Below, one piece after another: positions 1 through 5,736 of a stretch of 6,524 nucleotides of DNA (positions are counted from its first letter, which is position 1; every line of letters starts with the position of its first letter). Position numbers and translations under genes: made by a program. The notes below the pieces were generated by a model, which was not told the DNA's origin, made no database searches, and saw nothing but the letters and a program-made list of their open reading frames with translations. Source of the DNA: Burkholderiales bacterium. GTDB taxonomy: Bacteria; Pseudomonadota; Gammaproteobacteria; Burkholderiales; SG8-39. The stretch lies in contig CAKKSJ010000103.1 in the NCBI GenBank assembly GCA_919902965.1, positions 1 through 6,524 of the forward strand, written 5' to 3'.

Positions 1-1
1 G

Positions 2-946
2 CGCGAGCACGCCGAGGTGGTCGCGCACGACAATCCCAGCGCGGCCGAGATTGCGGCGGCGCTTGCGACGGCGCACGGCGCCATCGTGCGCTATCCGCAT
101 CGCGTCGATGCAACCGTGCTCGCCGATGCAGGAAACCTGGTCGTCGTCTCTTCCTCGGGACGGGGCACAGACTCCATCGACGTCGCCGCCTGCACCGCGC
201 ACGGCGTTGCGGTGGTGAACAATCCCGGACTGGGCACCATCCCGGTGTCAGAGCACGCCATCGGGATGATGCTGTCGCTGTCGCGCCGCCTGGAACTGAG
301 CGATCGCAGCGTGCGCGCCGGCGGCGCCTGGGCCAAGCGCACCGGGCTCGACGTGCGCGACGTCAACGGCAGGACGCTGGGCATCATCGGGCTCGGGCTG
401 ATCGGCAGCGAAATGGCGCGCAAGTGCATCGCCGCTTTCGGCATGAAAGTACTTACCTACGACCCCTACGTGCCCGCGTCCAAGGCGGCGGCGCTGGGCG
501 CGACCATGCTCACCGATCTCGCCGAACTGCTCGAGCGCTCCGACGTGGTGTCCATCCACGCCGAACTCAACGAAGGTTCGCGCGGTATGATCGGCGAAGC
601 CGAGCTTCAACGCATGCGGCCGCACGCAATCCTGATCAATACCGCACGCGGCAAGATTGTGCAGCAAAGGGCGCTGGAACGCGCGCTCGCCGCGGGCCGC
701 ATCGATGGCGCGGCACTGGACGTATACGAGGAAGAACCGCTGCCGGAGCCGAGCCCGCTGTGGGATCTGAACAATCTGATGCTCACACCGCATGTGGCCG
801 GGCTGTCGGGCGATGCCTTGCGCGAACTCGCGCATTCGGCCGTGACCCAGGTGCTGCAAGTCCTGGCCGGGGAAACGCCGCGCAGCCTGGTCAATCCGGC
901 GGTCTGGAACGCCGCCATAGCGAGGCTGGAATCGGCAACAGTATGA
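2..946 (+). CDS. D-isomer-specific 2-hydroxyacid dehydrogenase (5' partial)
   Basis: NAD(P)-dependent oxidoreductase of the D-2-hydroxyacid dehydrogenase family (phosphoglycerate dehydrogenase / hydroxypyruvate reductase type), interconverting a 2-hydroxyacid and a 2-oxoacid in the cytoplasm. The frame is open to the left window edge, so the GTG at 17 is probably internal and a few dozen N-terminal residues are missing. Counting from that GTG, the Rossmann motif GLGLIG is at residues 125-130, with the acidic residue ending strand 2 at D149 (TYDPY). The family's catalytic triad is present: Arg in INTARG (R211), Glu in DVYEEEP (E240) and His in TPHVAG (H259). The C-terminus (LVNPAVW near the end) looks natural, so the stop at 944-946 is the true end. 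D149 suggests NAD rather than NADP preference (inference). The exact substrate cannot be assigned. Dehydrogenases of this family are often found beside tripartite carboxylate transporters, which fits the next genes. Confidence 0.93.
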   Translation, partial: REHAEVVAHDNPSAAEIAAALATAHGAIVRYPHRVDATVLADAGNLVVVSSSGRGTDSIDVAACTAHGVAVVNNPGLGTIPVSEHAIGMMLSLSRRLELSDRSVRAGGAWAKRTGLDVRDVNGRTLGIIGLGLIGSEMARKCIAAFGMKVLTYDPYVPASKAAALGATMLTDLAELLERSDVVSIHAELNEGSRGMIGEAELQRMRPHAILINTARGKIVQQRALERALAAGRIDGAALDVYEEEPLPEPSPLWDLNNLMLTPHVAGLSGDALRELAHSAVTQVLQVLAGETPRSLVNPAVWNAAIARLESATV

Positions 947-959
947 GAGGATTCCTCTC
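945..959. repeat. 15-base perfect palindrome at the dehydrogenase stop codon
   Basis: GAGAGGA and TCCTCTC are exact reverse complements around a single central T (952). The left arm overlaps the last two bases of the TGA stop. A one-base loop is too tight for an RNA hairpin and no T-tract follows, so this is more like a DNA-binding half-site pair than a terminator. Its function is unknown. Confidence 0.4.
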
Positions 960-1125
960 CTCGCGCGAGCGTGAGCCGGACCGTGGCGAAGGGCAATGCC
1001 ATGCGGGTTGCCGCGCTAGCCGGTCTGCCGGTGGTGGAAGACCCGGTGGCTGACATGCGCGAATCAGGGTGGTCGAGCTGCCGTGCGTGACATGGGCCCG
1101 GGATTTCGATCAACGAGGTGATTGT
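947..1125. other. Intergenic gap upstream of tctB
   Basis: This 179-base stretch separates the dehydrogenase from tctB. I see no convincing gene, tRNA or terminator in it. It starts beside a short perfect palindrome (945-959) and ends with the tctB ribosome binding site. A 39-codon frame from a GTG at 971 to a stop at 1088-1090 has no recognisable similarity and no Shine-Dalgarno sequence. A promoter for the tct genes may lie here, but no good -35/-10 pair stands out. Confidence 0.5.
1115..1121 (+). promoter_or_regulatory. Ribosome binding site of tctB
   Basis: GAGGTGA lies 4 bases before the GTG at 1126. It decides the start of tctB in favour of this GTG over the ATG at 1069, which has no comparable site and would add 19 non-hydrophobic residues ahead of the first membrane segment. 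Confidence 0.7.
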
Positions 1126-1581
1126 GTGAAGCGCAATGATCTTATCGGAGGGTTCTTCTTCCTGGCAGCAGGCGTTTTTTTTGCGGTCTATTCCAGGAGC
1201 GTCGAGATCGGAACCATGGAAGAACCGGGGCCGGGCTTCCTGCCGCTTTGGGCCGGCGTCTTGCTTGCGGGCTTGTCTGCCGCCCTTCTGGGCAAGGCAT
1301 TCTTCCAGAAATTCGAGAAGGGTGAACAGTTCTTCCCGGAACATGACTCATGGAAGCGAGTCGGTATGGTGGTCGCGTCTCTCATCGCCTACAACTTTCT
1401 TCTCAAGCCCCTCGGTTTCATTCTGGTGACCTTTCTTTTTGTCGCGTTCCTCGTGCGATTTATTTTTCCACAGACGTGGCTTAGAACCGTGGTCACTTCG
1501 GTGCTGTCGACTGCCGGGGCACAGTTCGTCTTTGTGACTCTGCTCGAAATCCATTTTCCCAGGGGACTGCTGGGCTTCTAG
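1126..1581 (+). CDS. tctB: Tripartite tricarboxylate transporter small membrane subunit TctB
   Basis: Small integral membrane subunit of a TTT-type secondary transporter. It associates with the large TctA subunit in the inner membrane and is driven by an ion gradient (family knowledge). The 151-residue length is typical for TctB. From the chosen GTG start, membrane segment 1 is at about residues 6-22, followed by the characteristic loop EEPGPGFLP (about 32-40). Further hydrophobic stretches are at about 40-57, 80-97, 100-116 and 120-140, with a charged hydrophilic loop (KFEKGEQFFPEHDSWKR) after segment 2. A run of eight T at 1175-1182 encodes Val-Phe-Phe and keeps the frame intact. tctA follows after a short gap, indicating co-expression. 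The order B-A-C differs from the classical C-B-A order of the Salmonella citrate system. Confidence 0.9.
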   Translation: MKRNDLIGGFFFLAAGVFFAVYSRSVEIGTMEEPGPGFLPLWAGVLLAGLSAALLGKAFFQKFEKGEQFFPEHDSWKRVGMVVASLIAYNFLLKPLGFILVTFLFVAFLVRFIFPQTWLRTVVTSVLSTAGAQFVFVTLLEIHFPRGLLGF

Positions 1582-1582
1582 C

Positions 1583-1591
1583 GGAAGAGGT
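1583..1591 (+). promoter_or_regulatory. Ribosome binding site of tctA
   Basis: GGAAGAGGT contains GAGGT ending 6 bases before the ATG at 1598, but directly abutting the ATG at 1592. The spacing favours 1598 as the start. Confidence 0.6.
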
Positions 1592-1597
1592 ATGGGA

Positions 1598-3115
1598 ATG
1601 GATGTTTTTAACCACCTGATCCAGGGCGCGATCGTTGCGTTTCAGCCCGCCAACCTCCTGTTCTGCTTCATCGGGGTTCTCATGGGAACCCTGGTCGGGG
1701 TGCTGCCGGGACTGGGTCCGACCGCGGCGATCGCACTGCTGCTGCCGGTAAGTTTCCACATCCCGCCTGTTGCCACTATCATCATGCTGTCGGGCATCTA
1801 TTACGGCGCCATGTACGGCGGCTCGACCACTTCGATACTCGTCAATATGCCCGGCGAGGCGGCTTCGGTTATCACCTGCCTTGACGGCCACCAGATGGCC
1901 AAACAGGGGCGGGCGGGTCCGGCGCTGGGCATCGCAGCCTTCGGCTCTTTCATCGCCGGTACGCTTGGCATTATTGGCATCGCGCTTCTGGCGCCTCCGA
2001 TGGCGCGATTCGCGCTTGCCTTCGGTCCTCCGGAATATTTTTCGATGATGCTCATGGGCATCGTCATCATCATCTACATGTCGTCCGGATCGATTCTCAA
2101 GGATTTCATGACCGCCACATTTGGTCTGCTGCTCGGCACCATCGGCATGGACAACATCGCGGGAACGCAACGGCTTACGTTCGGCGTACTCGAGCTTGCC
2201 GACGGAATCGGCTTTATCCCGGCGGTAATGGGGCTGTTCGGCATTTCAGAGATCCTGGTGAACGTGGAGCGAATTGTCGCAACAACGCTGGTTACGGAAA
2301 AGGTGAAGAACCTCCTGCCGACTCTCCGGGACTGGAAAGAATCGATCAAGCCGATTTTGCGCGGAAGCGTGCTTGGTTTCGTAATCGGCGTGCTGCCGGG
2401 TCCGGCGCCCGTTATCGCGACATACGCTTCCTATGCGATGGAAAAGAAACTTTCCAAAACTCCCGAGAAATTCGGGACTGGCTTCATTGCCGGGGTCGCG
2501 GGCCCGGAATCCGCGAATAACGCAGCCTCCAGCGGCGCCATGATTCCGCTGTTTACGCTCGGCATTCCGGCAAATTCCGTGATTGCGGTTCTGCTCGGTG
2601 CCTTTATGATCCACGGCCTTCAGCCCGGACCGATGTTTATCACCAAGTACCCGGAAATCTTCTGGGGTACGGTGGTGAGCATGTATCTCGGCAACGCCAT
2701 GCTGCTGGTGCTGAACCTGCCGTTGATACCGCTTTGGGTGAAGGTTCTGAAAATTCCCTATTCCATTTTGTTCCCGCTCATTCTTATCTTCTGCCTCATA
2801 GGCGTCTATAGCCTGAACTTCAGCCAGGTGGAAATAGGGCTGATGACCGCGTTCGGCGTTCTGGGATACTTGATGCGAAAGTTCAAGTTCGAGATGGCGC
2901 CGCTGATACTCGCTCTGGTGCTTGGGCCGATGATGGAGAGCAATCTGCGCCTGTCGCTGCTTCTCAATCAGGGCGACGCGAGCGTTTTCGTGACCAAACC
3001 GATTTCGGCGGCATTCATGGGCATATCTGCGTTGCTGATCGTCTCGAACATGATTCCATCAATCCGCAACCGAAGGTCGAAGCTCAAGGAAAGGCTGGGC
3101 GAGGACAAAGTATGA
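1598..3115 (+). CDS. tctA: Tripartite tricarboxylate transporter large membrane subunit TctA
   Basis: Large channel-forming subunit of the TTT transporter; family members have about 500 residues and around 12 membrane segments. This one has 505 residues from ATG 1598 (507 from the in-frame ATG at 1592). I prefer 1598 for its Shine-Dalgarno spacing and because TctA proteins commonly begin with Met-Asp. Two family signature repeats are visible, one per half: GTLVGVLPGLGP (about residues 30-41) and GFVIGVLPGPAP (about 260-271). The second is followed by the hallmark block GVAGPESANNAASSGAMIPL (about 299-318), then TLGIPANS and HGLQPGPMF. Another conserved stretch, YYGAMYGGSTTSILVNMPGE, is at about 68-87. 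No internal stop or frameshift is seen. It lies 16 bases after tctB and 73 bases before the best start of tctC. Substrate specificity is set largely by the receptor and cannot be read from this subunit. Confidence 0.95.
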   Translation: MDVFNHLIQGAIVAFQPANLLFCFIGVLMGTLVGVLPGLGPTAAIALLLPVSFHIPPVATIIMLSGIYYGAMYGGSTTSILVNMPGEAASVITCLDGHQMAKQGRAGPALGIAAFGSFIAGTLGIIGIALLAPPMARFALAFGPPEYFSMMLMGIVIIIYMSSGSILKDFMTATFGLLLGTIGMDNIAGTQRLTFGVLELADGIGFIPAVMGLFGISEILVNVERIVATTLVTEKVKNLLPTLRDWKESIKPILRGSVLGFVIGVLPGPAPVIATYASYAMEKKLSKTPEKFGTGFIAGVAGPESANNAASSGAMIPLFTLGIPANSVIAVLLGAFMIHGLQPGPMFITKYPEIFWGTVVSMYLGNAMLLVLNLPLIPLWVKVLKIPYSILFPLILIFCLIGVYSLNFSQVEIGLMTAFGVLGYLMRKFKFEMAPLILALVLGPMMESNLRLSLLLNQGDASVFVTKPISAAFMGISALLIVSNMIPSIRNRRSKLKERLGEDKV

Positions 3116-3138
3116 ATGGGCAGGGGTTCTTGCTATGA
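3112..3138 (+). other. Eight-codon mini reading frame linking tctA and tctC
   Basis: An ATG at 3112-3114 overlaps the tctA stop as ATGA. It opens a frame of eight codons (MNGQGFLL) whose TGA stop at 3136-3138 overlaps another ATG at 3135, which is in frame with tctC. This could support termination-reinitiation coupling, or be chance; no strong Shine-Dalgarno sequence precedes the mini-frame. Confidence 0.25.
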
Positions 3139-3176
3139 AAGGACAGAGGTTTCTGGTTATCGTATCCACAAAAAGG

Positions 3177-3183
3177 AAAGGAG
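3177..3183 (+). promoter_or_regulatory. Ribosome binding site of the first tctC
   Basis: AAAGGAG lies 5 bases before the ATG at 3189. It decides that start over the in-frame ATG at 3135, and the 3189 start gives a standard signal peptide. Confidence 0.8.
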
Positions 3184-3188
3184 TGGCG

Positions 3189-4166
3189 ATGAAAAGCAAA
3201 TATTTAGTCGGCATCATACTGGCGTTCGTTCTGGGATTTTCCGTAACCGCCGCCCGCGCACAAGGCGCCGCGTACCCAAGCAAGGAAATAGCCTACATCA
3301 TCGCTTTCAATCCCGGCGGCGAGTCGGATATCGAGTTCCGCTTGATGCAGCCGTTTTTTGAGAAGTCGCTCGGCGTGCGTTTTGTCCCGGATTACAAGCC
3401 GGCCGCCGGCGGCGCGCTCGCCTGGCAGACGCTGGCGGGTGCGGCACCGGACGGCTACACCCTGGCGGGGTTCAATTCTCCGCACGTCATCACGCAGCCG
3501 CTGACCATGAAGGACGTGAAGTACCAGACGGAAGACTTCACCTATCTTTCGATGATAGAGAACACGCCGTCCACGCTGGTCGTGAAAAAAGGTTTCCCGG
3601 CGACGACGCTGAAGGAGTTTATCGATTATGCAAAGAAGAACCCGGGCAAAGTCACCTTAGCCGCGGTCGGCAAGTTTTCGGGACCGCACCTGAACGCCCT
3701 GCAGTTCATGAAAGTTGCCGGCATCAAACTGACCTATATCCCGCTGCAGGGCACCGGGCAGGTGAAACCGCAAATCATGGGCGGTCACGTCGACGCGGCG
3801 TTCACAAACTCGCCGGCTGCGGTTGAAATGCTGGGAACAGGCGTGACGGTCCTCGCGGTCGGCACCGAAGCGCGCATGAAACAGCTGCCGGGCGTGCCGA
3901 CCTTTGCCGAGCTCGGTTACAAGATTTATCCTCGTATCGACCGCGGAATTATCGGGCCGAAGAATCTTCCCAAGGACATAGCGCAGAAGCTCGACAAGAT
4001 CTTCTATGCCATCGTAACGAACAAAGAGGTGCAGGCAAAATTGAGCGAGGCCGGTTTTGTGCCGAATCCGATGAATATGGCACAGACCACGCAATACATA
4101 AAAGAGCAGAAGGAACTGGTGGTAAAGCTGCTCAATGAAGAGAAACTGATGCAGATCAAGCAATGA
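3189..4166 (+). CDS. tctC: TctC/Bug-family periplasmic substrate-binding protein (first copy)
   Basis: Extracytoplasmic receptor that delivers a carboxylate to TctAB. The 325-residue length matches the family. It has a Sec signal peptide: Lys at 2 and 4, a hydrophobic core at about 6-20, and probable cleavage after ARA (residue 24) before QGAAYP. The family ligand-loop motif appears as NPGGESD (41-47), with D47 in the usual position. PAAGG (71-75) replaces the common RPGAGG, and PDGYTL begins at 87. Later family-like stretches are YIPLQGTG (about 173-180), IMGGHVDAAF and LPGVPTFAELGY. It is divergent from the textbook Bug consensus (DIEFR instead of a D-I-x-x-R with Ala before Arg, DYKPAAGG instead of ENRPGAGG), suggesting a specialised subfamily. 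It is the likely cognate receptor of the adjacent tctBA. An upstream start at 3135 would add 18 residues before the signal peptide and is less likely. The ligand is unknown. Confidence 0.93.
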   Translation: MKSKYLVGIILAFVLGFSVTAARAQGAAYPSKEIAYIIAFNPGGESDIEFRLMQPFFEKSLGVRFVPDYKPAAGGALAWQTLAGAAPDGYTLAGFNSPHVITQPLTMKDVKYQTEDFTYLSMIENTPSTLVVKKGFPATTLKEFIDYAKKNPGKVTLAAVGKFSGPHLNALQFMKVAGIKLTYIPLQGTGQVKPQIMGGHVDAAFTNSPAAVEMLGTGVTVLAVGTEARMKQLPGVPTFAELGYKIYPRIDRGIIGPKNLPKDIAQKLDKIFYAIVTNKEVQAKLSEAGFVPNPMNMAQTTQYIKEQKELVVKLLNEEKLMQIKQ

Positions 4167-4195
4167 AACGAGGCCGGTATGGGTAGAATAGCGTG

Positions 4196-4909
4196 ATGGA
4201 CATGCTGCAAGTCTCGGTCTGGCGCGGCAGCGCCGGCGGCGAATATCGCAGTTACCAGGTGCCGCGCCAGGAAAGCCAGAGCGTGCTCGATGTGGTGACT
4301 TACATCCAGCGCAGCATCGATCCCACCCTGTCCTACCGCTTTGCCTGCCGCGTCGGCATGTGCGGCGCCTGCGCCATGACGGTCAACGGCGTCGCGCGCT
4401 GGACCTGCCGCACCCATGTGGCGAAAGTGGCCAGGGGCGACGCCCTCCAGATTGCGCCGCTGGTCAATTTTCCGGTGGTGAAGGATCTCGTCACCGACAT
4501 GCGCGAGTTTTTCGACAAATGGGCGCGGGCGCGCGGCCAGTTCGTGTCCGGCGCAACGCGCAAGGACGCGTTCGCGCGGGTCGCCGCCGATTCCCCCGCA
4601 CGCGTCGCGGCCAATGCCGGCATCGAGTGCATAGGCTGCGGCGTGTGCTACGCCTCCTGCGATGCCGTCTCCTGGAACCCGGACTATCTCGGCCCGGCCG
4701 CCTTGAATCGCGCCTGGACTTTGGTCAACGATGTGCGCGACGTCGCGGGACGCGAACGCCTCGCCGCGGTCGCGGGCGACGCCGGCTGTCACGCCTGCCA
4801 TACGCATCTCTCCTGCAGCGAACGCTGCCCCAAGGCCATCGCACCCACTGCGTCCATCGCCGGGCTCAAACGCGCCGTGGCGATTGCCGCCCTGAAAGGC
4901 GAGTTGTGA
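4196..4909 (+). CDS. Succinate dehydrogenase/fumarate reductase-like iron-sulfur subunit
   Basis: Electron-transfer subunit of an SDH/FRD-type complex, passing electrons between a flavoprotein and membrane quinone through three iron-sulfur clusters on the cytoplasmic side. Length is 237 residues, normal for SdhB/FrdB. Numbering from ATG 4196, the N-terminal plant-ferredoxin domain has [2Fe-2S] ligands C51, C56, C59 and C71 (CRVGMCGAC, then C in RWTCRT). The C-terminal domain has C145-x2-C148-x2-C151 for [4Fe-4S], C155 for [3Fe-4S], and C201-x5-C207-x3-CPK (C211) completing both. The NPDYLGPAAL stretch at about 161-170 and CSERCPK look closer to fumarate-reductase-type FrdB than to E. coli SdhB. 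The Pro that normally follows the first 3Fe-4S cysteine is Asp here, and there is an extra Cys at 198. GTG 4193 and ATG 4202 are alternative starts; no strong Shine-Dalgarno sequence decides. It starts 29 bases after tctC and overlaps the next gene by 4 bases. Confidence 0.92.
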   Translation: MDMLQVSVWRGSAGGEYRSYQVPRQESQSVLDVVTYIQRSIDPTLSYRFACRVGMCGACAMTVNGVARWTCRTHVAKVARGDALQIAPLVNFPVVKDLVTDMREFFDKWARARGQFVSGATRKDAFARVAADSPARVAANAGIECIGCGVCYASCDAVSWNPDYLGPAALNRAWTLVNDVRDVAGRERLAAVAGDAGCHACHTHLSCSERCPKAIAPTASIAGLKRAVAIAALKGEL

Positions 4910-5304
4910 GCGGCGCCGCTCAGGACTACGCTGCCGCGCCGCTGGCGCGTTCGAACGCGGGCGCCCGCTTCGAAACCTGGCTGTGGATCGCGCAGCGCGC
5001 CAGCGCCGCGCTGCTCGCGCTGTGCGTGCTGGTGCATTTGATCACCATCATTTACGCGGTGCGCCACGGCCTGTCCGGCGAGGCGATACTCGCGCGTACC
5101 CGCGGCAATGGCGCCGGGCTCGCCTTCTATATGCTGTACGTGCTGGCCATCGCGGTGCACGCGCCCATCGGCCTGCGCAGCCTGTGCCAGGAGTGGCTGG
5201 GCTGGCGCAGTGGGTCGCTCAACTGGTTTATTGCCGCGCTTGCGCTCGCGCTGTTTGCCTTCGGACTGCGCGCGGGCTGGGCAGTCTTTGCGGGGCCGGT
5301 ATGA
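4906..5304 (+). CDS. Cytochrome b-type membrane anchor of SDH/FRD-like complex, first subunit
   Basis: 132-residue integral membrane protein, probably one of two anchors that bind haem b and quinone. It starts at GTG 4906, inside the stop region of the iron-sulfur gene (GTGA overlap), as expected for translational coupling. Three membrane segments are visible at about residues 33-52, 72-92 and 104-127. The first is preceded by QRASA (Arg31, Ser33), like the QR-S/T motif at the quinone end of SdhC-type anchors. Candidate haem-ligand histidines are H44 in LCVLVHL and H85 in IAVHAPIGLR, with H54 at the end of the first helix; the second-helix H-x-x-x-G-L-R pattern is typical. Position, size and motifs support the call. 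Overall similarity to named SdhC/FrdC proteins cannot be measured here, so I leave the symbol blank. Confidence 0.8.
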   Translation: MSGAAQDYAAAPLARSNAGARFETWLWIAQRASAALLALCVLVHLITIIYAVRHGLSGEAILARTRGNGAGLAFYMLYVLAIAVHAPIGLRSLCQEWLGWRSGSLNWFIAALALALFAFGLRAGWAVFAGPV

Positions 5305-5645
5305 GAAACGATTACCGCGCGAGAAATCACCCGGCCTGGTGGGCATTCCTCGTGCACCGGCTGTCGGGGCTGGCGTTGTCGCTGTTCCTGCCCTTCCATT
5401 TCTGGGCCCTGGGACAGGCGTTGCAAGGCGAAGCCAGGCTGGACACGCTGCTGCGCTGGACCGAGTACCCGCTGCTGAAATTCGCCGAAATCATACTGGT
5501 GCTGCTGCTGGCGGCGCATCTGACCGGGGGCCTGCGCCTGCTCGCGCTGGAGTTCCTGCCCTGGCGCGGCTGGCAAAAGAGCCTGCTTGCCTGGGCCGCC
5601 GGTGCGGCGCTGGCCGCGTGGCTCGCCTTCGCCCTGGCGCTCTAG
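5301..5645 (+). CDS. Cytochrome b-type membrane anchor of SDH/FRD-like complex, second subunit
   Basis: 114-residue membrane protein, the probable second anchor of the complex. Its ATG at 5301 overlaps the previous stop as ATGA. The N-terminus carries HRLSG (H19, R20, S22, G23), the classical SdhC-type quinone-site motif, leading into membrane segment 1 with LPFHFW (H33). Segment 2 at about 60-80 holds AAHLTGGLRLLALEF (H73 and the G-G-L-R pattern), a typical haem b ligand context. Segment 3 is the Ala/Leu-rich tail at about 92-112. Its motifs are closer to the SdhC family than those of the preceding gene, so which subunit corresponds to C and which to D is uncertain. A repeat beginning at the last base of the stop codon (5645) and an apparent new promoter follow. 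Confidence 0.8.
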   Translation: MRNDYRARNHPAWWAFLVHRLSGLALSLFLPFHFWALGQALQGEARLDTLLRWTEYPLLKFAEIILVLLLAAHLTGGLRLLALEFLPWRGWQKSLLAWAAGAALAAWLAFALAL

Positions 5646-5682
5646 CTCATTGCGAATGCCCGCAGGGCGGACTAGAATGAGC
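5645..5682. repeat. Inverted repeat framing the promoter of the second tctC
   Basis: GCTCATT (5645-5651) and AATGAGC (5676-5682) are perfect 7-base inverted arms, 31 bases apart start to start, about three helical turns. Inside lies a smaller dyad, GCCC (5658-5661) and GGGC (5665-5668). The left arm starts at the last base of the preceding stop codon. As RNA it could fold into a stem with a short inner hairpin, but no T-tract follows, so an intrinsic terminator is not supported. The arms overlap the proposed -35 and -10 boxes, which would suit a regulator site (inference). Confidence 0.5.
5650..5678 (+). promoter_or_regulatory. Putative sigma70-type promoter of the second tctC gene
   Basis: TTGCGA (5650-5655, four of six matches to TTGACA) and TAGAAT (5673-5678, five of six matches to TATAAT) are separated by exactly 17 bases. 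Transcription would begin near 5685, giving a leader of about 50 bases. The position in the first true gap after the coupled anchor genes supports it. Prediction only. Confidence 0.5.
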
Positions 5683-5685
5683 CTG

Positions 5686-5697
5686 TTGGCTTGCCAA
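5686..5697. promoter_or_regulatory. Palindromic candidate operator at the predicted transcription start
   Basis: TTGGC-TT-GCCAA is a perfect 12-base palindrome 7 bases downstream of the proposed -10 box, overlapping the expected first transcribed bases. A repressor bound here would block initiation. The two-base spacer makes a stable RNA hairpin unlikely. The regulator family cannot be named. Confidence 0.35.
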
Positions 5698-5723
5698 GAG
5701 ACAGTAGTTCAATCAATTGCATT

Positions 5724-5730
5724 AAAGGAG
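5724..5730 (+). promoter_or_regulatory. Ribosome binding site of the second tctC
   Basis: AAAGGAG ends 6 bases before the ATG at 5737, a near-ideal Shine-Dalgarno sequence and spacing that fixes this start. Confidence 0.85.
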
Positions 5731-5736
5731 AGAAGC

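Noticed and set aside
248..859. A long open frame on the - strand inside the dehydrogenase, and similar long antisense frames elsewhere.
   Set aside because: These are shadows typical of GC-rich coding DNA; their translations are low-complexity, rich in Arg/His/Ala, and lack family motifs, while the + strand genes have clear domains.
971..1090. A 39-codon frame from GTG 971, in frame with the preceding dehydrogenase, possibly a small gene or a decayed gene end.
   Set aside because: It has no Shine-Dalgarno sequence and no recognisable motif. The dehydrogenase already ends with a normal family C-terminus, so read-through or decay is not needed to explain it.
4184..4189. TAGAAT just before the iron-sulfur gene, resembling a -10 box.
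   Set aside because: No matching -35 box at 16-18 bases and it would give an almost leaderless transcript; transcription from the tct genes is simpler.
4787..4801. C-H-A-C-H in the iron-sulfur subunit matches the CxxCH haem c attachment motif.
   Set aside because: The protein has no signal peptide and belongs to a cytoplasmic subunit family. The second Cys-His of this motif is the normal C-H of the 3Fe-4S site, so haem c attachment is very unlikely.
5645..5682. Intrinsic terminator after the second anchor gene.
   Set aside because: A stem can be drawn, but the outer loop is long, the inner stem is only four pairs, and no T-run follows.
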